Below the pieces are notes generated by a model. That model was given only the letters and a program-made list of their open reading frames with translations, was not told where the DNA came from and did no database searches. Shown piece by piece: positions 1 through 11,200 of a stretch of DNA of 64,000 bases. The DNA is from Leidyana gryllorum EB-2025a (taxonomy: Eukaryota > Apicomplexa), in contig JBLWGC010000104.1 in the NCBI GenBank assembly GCA_048772705.1, forward strand, positions 558,001-622,000. The letters run 5' to 3'. Position 1 is the first letter of the stretch. Each line of letters starts with the position of its first letter. Position numbers and translations under genes: made by a program.

Positions 1-1
1 C

Positions 2-94
2 GGTGCTGATGGAGTGATTGCACAGCCCTTTGAAGATGACCGCGTGGAGATGCTGCTGGGGGCCCGGCAGCTGGGAAGCATTCCCTATTGCAAG
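2..94 (+). CDS. Partial exon of an unidentified gene, cut by the left edge
   Basis: An open frame runs in from the left edge for 31 codons and reaches a plausible splice donor (GTAAAG) at 95. Past that point the frame continues only to a TGA near 177. The encoded piece contains the stretch GVIAQPFEDDRVEMLLGARQ, which has ordinary globular composition but which I do not recognise. The rest of the gene lies outside the window, so neither function nor strand is firmly established. Confidence 0.3.
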
Positions 95-301
95 GTAAAG
101 CACACACCTCCATCGCTCCGATGGTTTTCGTGTACATCGAGTGCTGCGAACCGGCCATGCCATCGCCAGAAAAAATGACTGCAAAATTATGAGCCGGACA
201 GCCTCGGATTGACACAAAAGCAGGATACAGAACTTGGATGTACTGAATGATAGTAGTTGTAGCAGTCGTGAAAGTTGATAAGGGAGTAACTCAGGTGAAG
301 C

Positions 302-1795
302 TCATGAAGTACTGGTAGAAAGGTCAGATAAGCCATCAATGTTCTGACAGATTGCTGTAGGTATATGGGCAATGCGAGCATGAAATACACTGCAGCGGTT
401 CACCAGCTTATCCCTCAGCACGCGGGCGAACTGCTTGCTGTCCGTAGAGCCGTGAACTCTTCTGTTGAGCCGAGCCAGATCCCGTAAGAAAGACAGACAA
501 CGCGGGTGATCCTCCACAAATTCATTTAGTGCAGTGGCGAAGGTGTGGTTCTGAGGCCACATCATGATATGTTCCATCAGACTTATCCTCTCATCCTTCC
601 TTATATAGGGACGTATGACGTGTCGCATCAGTGAGTTCAACCTTTCGAGGGGAGTATCGTCGGAGGTCAGGAGAGCCGCAGTCTCAAAATCTATGTCCAG
701 TGGGCCGTTCTTATAACCTGCATCATTCGCACACTCTTCATACCCGTCAGGATGACGATACCAAGTGAAGTGAGACCATTGGTGTGGTTTGGGGGACGGT
801 CGCACTATCCGAACTTCATATGAACCATCGACCACCAAAGTCAGGACGGCGTAAGCCGTGCCGTCCTTCACCATGTAGTAAACCCCTTCGTCTAGGTAGT
901 TGGACTGTGTCCTCCTCAAATGCGGGATTTCACACAATTTGGGGTACCTGTTGTTGAACCACCGCCAGATGTGGACTTTTGAAGGCCATCCTTCCCGTTC
1001 CGCCTTGAGCACCATTTGAAGAGCTCTGCTCACCCACTCTCTTGTCATTTGCTTCTGAAGGTGTGGTGAAGCCGCCTTGATAGCATCAAAATCAAGGCGT
1101 CGTTCCATGGCCTCTTCGATCTCCGTCCGTCCAGCCAACGCCAGGCGAACCTGCTCCTTCTTGTGCGCTAGGGTCACCCCGTGGAACCACGGCGCCAAAG
1201 CCTCGAGGGGCACAGTAGCTCGAATCAAACCGTTCCCACATCTCTCCACGTGGCTCAGTTCGAGGGAAGGAGTTACTACTGCGCCAACCGGCTCCAAAAA
1301 TCTATTCTCCTCTTCCAAAACCCATTGATCAGTGCGCAAAATCAATCTGAGATGAGTAGGGGTGTGGTCTGTGGGGTCGGTGAGCACTTCGCCAGTGTGT
1401 TCAATCCCATGTAAGAAGGCCAGAATGCCATCACGCTCGCCAACATTCCCCCATTCATCAACGACAGAGAGAAGCTGCACGAATCTGTCCCAGAAACGGT
1501 GTAAAGGGCTGAAGTTCTCAGTCGTCATAATTTGGTGAAGCGAAATCGATCCCAGTTGACGGAAGGAGAGCTCTATCGGGGCGCTGGAGGCGGTGGGAGC
1601 GTACCAATTTTGCTCGACGGGAGCACTCCAGACTTGGTGGACGGGCACGCTCGAGACTGCTGCAGTTTGTTGAAATGTGGAACAGGATGCCGCTGAGGCA
1701 ATAGCCACCCATTCCCATCTCTTGGAGAAAGCCGACTGATTGGAAGAAGGCCAACCGCCTGTCTTGGACTTGAAGTTGACCACTGTTTTGGGCAT
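302..1795 (-). CDS. Unassigned 497-aa protein
   Basis: A single uninterrupted reading frame of 498 codons. I start it at the ATG at 1795; the frame is open slightly further upstream but without another ATG. The N-terminal ~90 residues are Ser/Ala-rich and probably disordered. The remainder is globular and rich in Trp, Arg and His, with a cluster of aromatic residues near residues 330-345 (around WSHFTWYRHPDGYEECAND). There is no signal peptide, membrane helix or motif I can assign. It lies about 250 nt downstream of the transporter gene on the same strand. It is probably a lineage-specific protein; a transposon-derived domain cannot be excluded. Confidence 0.55.
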   Translation of the reverse strand: MPKTVVNFKSKTGGWPSSNQSAFSKRWEWVAIASAASCSTFQQTAAVSSVPVHQVWSAPVEQNWYAPTASSAPIELSFRQLGSISLHQIMTTENFSPLHRFWDRFVQLLSVVDEWGNVGERDGILAFLHGIEHTGEVLTDPTDHTPTHLRLILRTDQWVLEEENRFLEPVGAVVTPSLELSHVERCGNGLIRATVPLEALAPWFHGVTLAHKKEQVRLALAGRTEIEEAMERRLDFDAIKAASPHLQKQMTREWVSRALQMVLKAEREGWPSKVHIWRWFNNRYPKLCEIPHLRRTQSNYLDEGVYYMVKDGTAYAVLTLVVDGSYEVRIVRPSPKPHQWSHFTWYRHPDGYEECANDAGYKNGPLDIDFETAALLTSDDTPLERLNSLMRHVIRPYIRKDERISLMEHIMMWPQNHTFATALNEFVEDHPRCLSFLRDLARLNRRVHGSTDSKQFARVLRDKLVNRCSVFHARIAHIPTAICQNIDGLSDLSTSTS

Positions 1796-2043
1796 CCACA
1801 AGCAGGAAGAACGAACTTTTTTTGGACGGATGCCTCCCCCATCAAATGATTTTCATATTGGTTTGGACCGAGGGGTACAAATCCACAATGAAATGAATAC
1901 ATGGGCCAGAGGTCCATTAGTGAATCTATGGAGAAATAATACTTTATGGTTTTCATTATCACTGAGTGGCGCAATGGTCGCAGGCACATTGTTTTGGCTC
2001 AAACGCCGCGAAGCCCGCCAATACAAAGGCACCAAACAACAGT

Positions 2044-3223
2044 TCAGTCCTGTTTGGCGGTAGTCGCTCGATGTCTCGTAGAAGATACAAGATATTTGAA
2101 TATAACGGCGGAGAACAGCATAGCTATGGCCACCCATTGCAGAAATGATATCGAGTGCTTATACCACACAACAGACAAAAGTATGGCCAAGAACTTCCGG
2201 GTAGTGGTTATAAGCGTCAAGTGAAGACTGCCGAGGTCTCTCAACACTGTCACCACCACAATCTGCCCCAACCCCCCGCAGACAACCACCATGACCACTT
2301 TGGGAAGAAAGTCGACCCATTGGTCAGCCAGAATCTTCCAAGGTAGAGAGCCTTCCATGATAGCAGATGCCAGGAGACACGTTGGAGTGGCAAAGATGTT
2401 CAACAAGAACATCATCTCGCCGATACCCAACTTGTATCGTGATATCACCTGGTCCTGCCGTGGACCAGTCATTCCATCAAAGGTCAAAGACAGAAACAAC
2501 AGACCGAACCCTATCAAACTAGACGACCCCGACGTGCTCCCAGATTTCAATTGCACTCCTTGAAATATCAATAACGATAACGTGACCACTCCCACCATCT
2601 GCAATGGTAATAGATAGTGACGCCGGAACCAATCAAACAATACTTACCACATAATCAGACAACGGATATCGCTTTCTGTACATAACCCAGCTACCAATCA
2701 CCACCGGAACAGCCTTAGCGCTCTTGACCAACACCTGCGTGGGAAAGTTCACTTTCGTCAACGCATAGTTGGTGCACGTCATTGCTCCCACATATGTCAG
2801 ACTCGTCAGAAACCCTTGCCAAAGCATGTCACGATGTTCTGGAGATGTCCGGACCCTCCCCAGTGCTTCTAACATTCTATATTGCCCGTTCATCATCATT
2901 ATCAGTAGCCCAACCAATCCCGAACTCGCGCATATCATGGCCACAATGAACGCTGAAGAGTCGAAACGACGACCAGTACTGATCACTTTCGTACTGTATA
3001 TAGCTTCTTGCAGATTGCCTTGAGTCAGGAACGTCACATATATTCCCACAACGCACAAAGCCACCCATCCCAAACTCCCACCATTGCCTTCACTGGCTGT
3101 TGTCTTCTTTGTCTTCTCTTTCTCACTCAAAGCCACTCCACCACCATCCAATTCTCGAGCATTCCCCTTCGATCCTCCGGCAACCACAGCCGAACCTCGC
3201 TTAGCCACCACAGGGCTCACCAT
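2044..3223 (-). CDS. SLC35B/UAA-family nucleotide-sugar (or PAPS) transporter
   Basis: Two exons, 3223-2648 and 2598-2044, flank a 49-nt intron (GTAAGT...TTGCAG), giving 376 aa. After a ~60-residue polar N-terminus come about ten hydrophobic helices. The segment ALTKVNFPTQVLVKSAKAVP followed by KRYPLSDYV matches the conserved core of the SLC35B/UAA family, antiporters of the Golgi or ER membrane that import UDP-sugars, ATP or PAPS in exchange for nucleotide monophosphate. The splice joins ...LSDYV to MVGVVTLSLL exactly where this family has its next helix. The ATG at 3223 is preferred because the frame upstream begins only with GTG. The C-terminus is basic, without a clear dilysine ER signal. 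Substrate cannot be read from sequence. Confidence 0.85.
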
Positions 3224-3273
3224 TACGCCTACCGATTTTTTGGCCACAGAATTCTACTCCAACAGTTATTCTT

Positions 3274-4472
3274 TCACACAGACTTAATCAGAGCACTGGT
3301 AGCTACATTTCGCTTCGCTAGCTGAGTCACGCTGTCCGCCAGACTATCCACCTGTTTGCACATCATAAGAGTTTTCATTTGATTGGGAATTTCCACCCTC
3401 TTCTCAAAGTTGCTCAGAGCGGCCTCCTCCTCGATGTGGAGCTCCTCTTCTCCGCCCAAACGACGCTGCTCGTTCTCATTCCGCTGACCACCAAACCAAA
3501 ATCAAGAAACGCCCACTCATATCTGCTCACCTTTCGCTCAATCGTGCGTTTCAAGTTCTGATGGAATCGCGATGAGTCTTTCTGGTACTTCGCCAGCCTC
3601 TCCGACTCCGCCGTGAACTCCTCCAGGGCCGAAGCCAAATATTGCATACCCTTCTCCAACTGGCTCGCTGCGTTCATCTGACTCCGCTCGTCCGCTGCCG
3701 CTCGGGCCTCAACATTCATCGGAATTTGACTCAGCAGATAATCCATTGCCACTGTAGATCTGGTCTTCACCGGCAACTCAGTCAAAAGTTCCGCATCAGA
3801 AAGAGTTCGCAAAGCGCTCCCACTCGGCAGCTCTCCACCTTCCTGCTTCCGACGCAACTGAATGTAACGATCGCTCAGGTGGAAAGCCCGGAAAGGGAAT
3901 TGGCCAGTCGCATTACGCTCCAGGTCGAAAGCGAGAATGATGGAGGCGCGGTCCACCTCAATCATTCGCTGATATAGCTGATCTATCGCAGCAGGCTCGG
4001 CAATGGCACGATGAGTCATCGTCTGGAACCAGCCAACCGACTGACAATCGGCGTCCACATAATGGAGGAGCTCGCGCACTTTCGATCTGTACTTTTCAAC
4101 TTCTCGCTTGTGCTTCTCCTCCAACTGACGAACATCAGGCCTCTCGCGAGGATTCCAAATATCGCGACGAGGGGGGGTCACGAAACAGTTCGAGACCTCC
4201 AAAGTACCAGGAGTAGTCTCCAACCCAACCAATTCTCCTGTCACCACACTTGGTGCATTCTCACAGCAGTGGCTTGCTATCCGCAACATACATTGAATGT
4301 CAAGGTAGACCTCCGTATTGGGGGCCGGCCCGATGGGAAGACTTGGTGCCGGAGCTGGAGCTTGCTGCTTGGTGTACACCGCCGGAGCTGGGGTAGCTCT
4401 CACTGGCGCATACGGCTTCTTCAAGCCGAGCGGTGGACCGTAGCCTCTCGTTAAGTCACGTCCAGCGCTCAT
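3274..4472 (-). CDS. eIF3h: Eukaryotic translation initiation factor 3 subunit h (MPN domain)
   Basis: Exons 4472-3531 and 3483-3274 with a 47-nt intron encode 383 aa. After a Pro/Ala-rich N-terminus (~50 residues), the MPN domain begins at NTEVYLDIQCMLRIASHC and continues through the paired strands TGELVGLETTPGTLEVSNCF. No JAMM metalloprotease signature is present, as expected for the non-catalytic h subunit. The C-terminal third is a helical region ending in NENEQRRLGGEEEL, like the coiled tail of eIF3h in other eukaryotes. It is a structural subunit of the cytosolic eIF3 complex on the 40S ribosome. The start at 4472 (MSAGRDL) is the first true ATG. Confidence 0.85.
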
Positions 4473-4504
4473 CTCCTCCAAAAACACCAAAAAAACCCTA
4501 AACC

Positions 4505-5620
4505 TCAAACATTCTCCACATTTGGGGCTATCGAGCCAGCAAGATTCTCTCTCAGCAGCTCAAATACACATATTCCAGTAGCAACAGACACCGACAATGA
4601 GTCCCCCGCCACCTGGGGAATGTACAGCAACTTGTCACAAGCAGACATCACAGCCTCGCTGGACCCCTTATCCTCATTACCCATCACGAGTGCCCACTTG
4701 CGGTCATTTTGTGGCGCAATTACCTAGTTAGTGATTCTATGCCAGCACACCACCACCGATTGCCTTACCTCCTTGCCCAGAGGACTCGTGCCGAGAATAC
4801 GAATCCCTCGGCCTCTCAGAACCGTGAACGCAGCAACCAAGTCGTCCACTCGCGAAATTGACATGAAGGCGATAGCCCCCATAGATGTGCGAGCAGCGCG
4901 ACAGCCAACTGCGCTCCATGATGTCTTTGTACACAGCAAGGATCGTACACCCAAGCTATAAGCTGTTCTCATAATTAAGCCAACGTTGTCTGAGTTCCGC
5001 ACGTCATCTAAGATTATGATGGGGGGTTCCAACAGGTCAGCAGCAGCTTTTCGATCACGCCCCATCCGACAGTACTCCTCCCAGAGGTAGGCAGTGCCCG
5101 TCCATTCGAGCTGAGGATTCAGGGCGGGCCCCAAGCTCTCCAGTCCAGCGGGACTGATGTTCATAAGTGCTGCACAAGCTTGAGATTGGTTGACGATGAG
5201 TCCCACGACCTCCTCATACATATCGCGGGTGACGATGTAGACTCCCTCCACAAGAACTCTGGTTGCGATCAGGTCCTTCATCTCCTCCAACAGTCTGAGA
5301 AAATGGCACTTCAGAGCACAAAATGGAAGGACAACTTACTCTTCAGTCAGCATCAAAGAGACAAGCTCATGTATGCCGTTTAAAGCCCGTTGGACCACCG
5401 TCCGTGTGAGTGATAGGATCAATTTGTAGCCTCTGGTACAGATAACGGAGTTGAGGGCCGAATACGTAGCATGGTTACGGCACTTCGTAAGTCTATAATG
5501 CGATAACCGAATGTCATCAGCCTCGGCGATGTGATACACGGGGTTGCTGCCAATATGCCTCAGTGCAGGGCTAAGGTTCGCCGTCGCCTTCGCCAGAGCT
5601 GGGGGGACAGTCAATGGCAT
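4505..5620 (-). CDS. SpoU/TrmH-family RNA 2'-O-methyltransferase
   Basis: Three exons (5620-5340, 5294-4769, 4723-4505), both introns 45 nt, give 341 aa. All three SPOUT motifs are visible: motif 1 DDVRNSDNVGLIMRTAYSLG, motif 2 LVMGNEDKGSS, and motif 3 IPQVAGDSLSVSVATGI, whose Asn is replaced by Ser. The fold forms a deep-trefoil knot that binds AdoMet and methylates ribose 2'-OH in tRNA or rRNA. The N-terminal ~110 residues are the usual substrate-binding extension. Target RNA and compartment are not evident; there is no clear transit peptide. The 5' end overlaps the 3' end of the next upstream minus-strand gene by 50 nt in another frame. Confidence 0.8.
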
Positions 5621-6635
5621 GACTCTTTTCCCGAGCAAAAAAGGAACTGCCAGCTTTTCCAGTGAGTAAATGAATCAGGAAACCGAACATCAGCTGCATC
5701 CATACAACGCACTCTAGGCAGGCTTCAACCGTAGTCCGCATCGGAGATTCGGGATTCTCCAGTCTGTAATCTGATAGAAGTAGCCGTTGGCGTTCCTCTC
5801 GCTGACGAGGTGTCCGACTGGCATCATCAGTCTTCAGCAAACCTTTCCAATACCGCACTGTGTCATGAAGCAGGGAGGCTATGCTTGGCGGGTCATCAGT
5901 ATTCGCGCTGGATGATGGTAGACTGGACGCGATCTCAATAATGTGGTGATCACCATGTTCCTCGGTGCCACTGTCCACCGCTTCCAGCACCCTCCACGCC
6001 CCACCCGAATCCACTTCCTCGGATGTGATTACGGTGGTAAGGGTGTCGGCAGCCTCTTCTGCAGCCTCTTCGGTGCTGCTTGACTCTAGTGGTCTGCTAG
6101 ATTGCTCCGCAACACCATTGTTGCTGCCACAAGTGACTTTTGCTGGGGTGTCGCCTCCGCCTTCAAGCACCAGAGCCTTGGTATCGATATTGGCATTTGT
6201 CTCCCTCATTGGAAGGGGGCCTTCTGCCCTCCCGTCGGGATCAGGCACAGCCCATTTTGGTGATGGCAACTTCTCCAGAGCCAGGGGGGGAACGAGTGGG
6301 CGGTAACATGCCTGAGCAGTTGTTCCTGCTGCTGCCCGCATTCTTCGACTCGGAATGTTGACAGGGCCGCAGACCGGACCGATCCGACGAACCAATGCGT
6401 TTTTGCCAGTACGTTTAGGGATGGTGAAGGAAGTGCAGATTTGACGAACGTCAGCCTCATCCAAGTTGTGAGGTCTGCTGTCGCTCTTCTTCAACGAAAG
6501 CCTGAGCACTTTGGAGCTTGTGGGTGAGCTGGGAATAGTCCTGGACGGCTGCAGGTATGATTGATCACCACGACTGGCATTCTTCTTCGGCTTGTCCGCA
6601 CATTCAGAGCAATGTGATGGGGCTTGAGAGGGCAT
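5571..6635 (-). CDS. Unassigned 354-aa low-complexity protein with a hydrophobic C-terminal segment
   Basis: One open frame from the ATG at 6635 (MPSQAPSHCSEC). Most of the chain is Ser/Thr/Pro/Glu-rich and looks disordered, with an alternating basic N-terminal half and acidic middle. Near residues 300-325 there is one hydrophobic stretch, CVVWMQLMFGFLIHLL, that could be a membrane anchor or buried helix. Nothing identifies a family. It is transcribed divergently from the histidine-phosphatase gene starting at 6714, leaving a 78-nt shared promoter. The last 50 nt coincide with the start of the methyltransferase gene, so either its end or that start may be mis-called. Confidence 0.5.
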   Translation of the reverse strand: MPSQAPSHCSECADKPKKNASRGDQSYLQPSRTIPSSPTSSKVLRLSLKKSDSRPHNLDEADVRQICTSFTIPKRTGKNALVRRIGPVCGPVNIPSRRMRAAAGTTAQACYRPLVPPLALEKLPSPKWAVPDPDGRAEGPLPMRETNANIDTKALVLEGGGDTPAKVTCGSNNGVAEQSSRPLESSSTEEAAEEAADTLTTVITSEEVDSGGAWRVLEAVDSGTEEHGDHHIIEIASSLPSSSANTDDPPSIASLLHDTVRYWKGLLKTDDASRTPRQREERQRLLLSDYRLENPESPMRTTVEACLECVVWMQLMFGFLIHLLTGKAGSSFFAREKSHAIDCPPSSGEGDGEP

Positions 6636-6713
6636 TATGTGTCTCGCACACGCGTGCGTTGAACTGACGAGATGTGCTTGCAATCATGATGTGTGACGGG
6701 TAATTTGGGGGAA

Positions 6714-8281
6714 ATGAATTGGTTTTGGATCTACTTCTCTTGGGTCGCCCGTCAAGCAATCGTATTATCGTTGGTGGCTAACTATGTTGTGAAGGTATGG
6801 CAGAAGCTATATGAAGGGCCAGATGGGCCGCGGACCAGTTGTACCGGCGTCCGTTTCATCAGTGCGCATATAAACTCTTTCAGTCGAGCGTTCTTGGATC
6901 CCAAGAGCGATGTCACGGGGAAGCAACCTCGGTGGATGAGGGGGATGGCTGGCCATATGTTCGAGGGCATCGCTCGCAGAGCAGCAAAGTTGGAAGCAAG
7001 CATTGACTATATAACCGAATTGGTTAACCGGCAGACGGACTCGGTGTGGGGGTTGATTTTGAGCTGGTTGTGGTTGTTATTGGTAGCCTTGGTGGAAACG
7101 AATGTTTGCCTTCTGGTGAAGCTTGGGTTTGCCGGATATGCTGTGGTTCGGCTCTTCAGTCCTTCCGAAAGAAGAGATTTTGACGCGAAGCGAGCGCAGT
7201 GGCACAACCTACAATCTCCTTCGAACGAAGTGGTTCGCAGAATACAGATTGTATTCATTCGACATGGGTGAGAGCGGGTGTGAGGTCGGATGCAAAGCTT
7301 TGTATCAGGGAGTCGATGTGGAATCGGACTTTCAATCAACGATGGAACTGGCGAGCACTCCATCGTGTGGTGATGACAATATTCTGGGAACTTTGTTTCT
7401 TGGGAGATCTTGACTCAGTAATTCTTGACTCACCATTATCTTCGGTTGGTGTGAGCCAAGCGAAGGATCTGCATGACTGGATCGCGAGTTCACAAGGCGC
7501 GACGGGGAATTTGCAGAAGTTCCGTCAATGTTTGAATGATCCTCACAGGCTCTTTGTCGCCAGCAATCTCAGGTGAGAGTAATACTTACAGATGTGCATG
7601 TTGACTTTGGTTCCACAGACGTGCTGTTTCGACATTGGGCATCGCCCTTACTAGTTTCCTAAGAGACACTGATAACTTACTGGTGACCTCTGACCTGCAG
7701 GTACGAATGACTGCTCTTTGTCTGTCTGTGAATCACTTGTGGCAGGAGGTGACTCGGAATCCCGATGGTATTACGTTGAGTACCACCAACTGTCCAGGAT
7801 TCCCTTCGATTTTCGAAGCAGGTGGGGATGATGTTTGTTGTCTACATGTATCACTTGGAATGCAGAATCGTTAAGTTGGGATATGAGCGAGTTTTACTTG
7901 GGCAAAGTCAATTGGGAGCGGAATGACGGCAATAGAGCCCTCCGGATTACTCTGGCAGAGAGGATAGAGTCATTCGTTTCGATGGTTGATCAGCTATCGG
8001 AGGTTGACAACATTGGTACAGTGATTGTTTGCGGTCACTCTTTATATTTGCGACACCTCCTACGATTCCTGACGCATCCTGATCACGGGGCACCTTCTCC
8101 AGCGTTCACACAGAAGGTGTCTAATTGCGGATTGCTGTCATTTGACATAGTAAAATCAGTGAGTTCCCCCATCATACATCAATCACCCGCGCAAATCGTC
8201 CAGGTGTCGCAGAAAAAGGATCAGGTGTACTATTCAGTAGACACTGAGACGATAGAACTGCTGCGAGGTCAGTTTATGTGA
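6714..8281 (+). CDS. Membrane-anchored histidine phosphatase (phosphoglycerate-mutase-like)
   Basis: Five exons (6714-7267, 7309-7572, 7619-7700, 7746-7821, 7866-8281), introns 41-46 nt, give 463 aa with every phase consistent. The N-terminal ~190 residues carry two or three hydrophobic segments (WFWIYFSWVARQAIVLSLVA; LILSWLWLLLVALVETNVCL), so the enzyme is probably tethered to a membrane. The catalytic core starts at IVFIRHGESMWNRTFN, with the nucleophilic His in RHGES restored by splicing. SNLRRAVST supplies the phosphate-binding Arg pair, and VIVCGHSLYLRHLL supplies the second His. LQEVTRNPDGI matches a conserved strand-loop of this branch. Substrate (phospho-sugar, phospholipid or protein) is not determinable. 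Confidence 0.8.
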
Positions 8282-8282
8282 G

Positions 8283-11200
8283 CTAGAAAGGGTCGAAACC
8301 CCAGACCTGAATTCGGAATCGGACTAGATCAAGTCAGAGCGATGGCAGCCTACCTGCATCTCACGGACAACAAAATCCTCCGAGACTGTGAGGGCCGTGT
8401 TGTCAAACGTAGAGCATTTGCTAGTGTTTCCTTGTAGCAGATCAGCGTCGATGGCGAACGCATAGGATCCGCTGTGCAGATGCGTACTCTGTACTGTTGT
8501 TCCTGTGTCTCAAAGCTTACCCTCCACCAAACATGATGCGCTCGCAATCCGAGTATATGAAGAAAGAATTCGCGCCTGACCAAGGGAAAACCTGCAGAAT
8601 GGGGCCAATCCCACTATCATTGCTGCTCAACAGTTCGCCACGGTGGTTGGACCCTTTGTGCCTTCCTAAGGGCTTGGTCTCCTCTGCTTTCTTGAAAGTG
8701 AATACGAATGTTTCTCCGCTTCCGTAATAGTGTCTGCTGTCCTTGAAACCGTCAGGGTTGTAGCCTCCGAAACACTGGCGAGGGGAGAGATCACTTTACC
8801 GACTACACCGCCTCGGCTTACATGATCGGATTCGTCTCGAATGAGCACTAGACTGGGCGAGTGCCCCTCCGTATGCCGATAGAACGACAATAAGCTCACA
8901 CCGTGTAGGTTGGTATCGAACAATAGAGTCCATTTACGCAATGCCACCGTTGGAGGTAAGGCAGCCGATAACTGGAGGGCCATGTGCTCGGTGAGCATGG
9001 CCACAGCCCCATCGGGCATGTCCAGTTTCGGAGGGGAGGTGCTGAGAATACCACTCTGTACCCGGCATACGGCAAGGATGGATTTTTACCGGAATAGCCA
9101 GGCCAATGACTCTGTTGAAGGACCGTGTGACCCACTTGCCCCTTCGCTCGCCTGCTCGCTCGACGACGGACCGTGGAGTCCGTCTGACTGCTGCGGCGAG
9201 CTCACAGTATCCAGACAGAGCGTCATCAACAGATCCAGAGAGTGATCTATGTGAGTGTCGGCGACTTGTCATTAATCGTGACTCACTCACTCGAGTAAAA
9301 AGGTACGAATAATGGAGGCGTTGCGCTCTCCTTGTTGGTTGTGGACACCGGGTTGCTTTGGATCTGGTCCACCTGGACCAAAGGATCGTCAACAACCTCT
9401 GTTAGCTCCAAGCCACCACTGCGTTTCGCAACCGCAGCGTTGTGCTCGTCGATGATTTCCAGTAGGAGCCGTGTCACTTCTCGGACGGCAGTCGTTGACC
9501 TGATGATGGGAAGGAATAGGAGTCAACATTATTACTTTCCTGGGTGTGTTCTCCATCACTGAATGTATGCCGGAACTCACCCAACTCGAAACAGAACAAA
9601 TGACTGAGGGTGATTGGGTCTCCGACACTGTAAACTATTTTGCTCTGGCGTTGCTGCGAGGGGAGTCGGCGGGAGAGGTGGATTTTCAAACAATGCAGCA
9701 GTTGTGTCGACCAACGACAACCGTTCTGAGGGAGCTGTCTTGAGTGCCCGCCCAGTGACGGGATCCAGCGTTCCACTTCGCCGTCTCATTCTTCCCGGTA
9801 CCTGATGCATATCGGCCAGACGCGCTGCCGACCTCCGCCGAGAGCTCTGGTTGCTGTCTATACTCCCATCACTGGCGCGGCTATTGAAGGACATCCGCGC
9901 CTGTTGGACAGTGGTTTGGGAATGCTCGAAATTGACAACTTTCTCGGTACGATCAATCTTCCTGTTGTGATTTGCGGTCACATGGGTTGCAGGCGAGAAA
10001 GACCGTCTGCGATCACTCTTGTCGGGTGAGATCCGTTTGCGATGTTTCGAAGATTGATGGTGGTGGCAAGTACGTAGCAATATTTGCAGCAGACCAATCG
10101 CGGGGTCCTCGTCCTCTCCGCGATGAGAATTGGCCCAACTGGGCAACTCCATCCCAGGCTTATCGGTTCGCTCCTCTGGGAGATTGAACAGACCTTCGAT
10201 CGCAGGTGTGCGCGGCAGAACCACAGCTGCTGTCTCCGACACCATGGAGATGGGGATCACCACCTGAAAGTCTCCGACCCCAGATCGGCGGACTTCCGGC
10301 CCTCGTCTGTCTGCAGACATGCATCTGGAAGCCTACGGCAAACCCCAGTCACCTGGCTCGAATGTCACCAGCTGCTCAGAAATGGCCAACATCCCGGGAA
10401 CCATCCCTTTTGGTGTGCAGTAGAAGGCATACTCTGCAGAGAGTCAGTCAGTCAGTCGATGGGAACAGATCTCTTTGGCAATGCAGCACGCAGTACAGAG
10501 GACGTATTGTGCGCGTTAGACATCCTGGAAACTGGAAGTGCAATTCTCACCTCGTCGAAAATGCTTCGTGGGCTGGACACCAGCTGATCTGCTGACCTCG
10601 TGCTCTCCGCTGGGCCGAGGAAACAGTCCCTTGGTGCCCACCCCTTTGACTTCACCAGTTTTCGCAAGTCGACCGTCGTCCACCTTGCGAGTTGCTGAGT
10701 GAAGAAAAGTAGATAGCCATCTTTGTGGCGGCCCGACGTACCTCGAGACCGTTCCGCCACCTCACGTATCCAACCAGCTTGGAATTTGGGCAGCGCCTGA
10801 CCTCTGAAAATATCAACCCCACTTGTCATCAACTCACCGCCGAACGTTGACGTCTCGGGCTGTCGATTGGAGGCGGGGACGAGTTGGGCATCGTCTTGGG
10901 TGTCACCCCTCCCTCCTACATTCAGCCATCTATGGGACTCTTTGAGCCACTGACCGTTAATGGGCTGTCTTGCGTTGACATCTGTCACCCCAAACTCTGT
11001 ATGTCGCAGTTCATGCAAAAAGTCAATCCTGTTTGGGGTGCTCGTGCCACCCCCGCTCCAGTCTATACAGTTCTCCACATCTCCAGAAGTGCAACTCGTT
11101 CGGCATCGGCCATTGGGGGGGTCGTATTTTGAGAGTCTCATTCAATCTGTTCCACCTTCGTTTCAACGCTTTCATGTCGAGACGTTCAGGTTGTTGGTCG

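Noticed and set aside
2633-4508. Upstream starts of several genes (e.g. 3247, 4508)
   Set aside because: These are non-ATG codons (GTG, TTG) at the ends of open frames; the next in-frame ATG was used.
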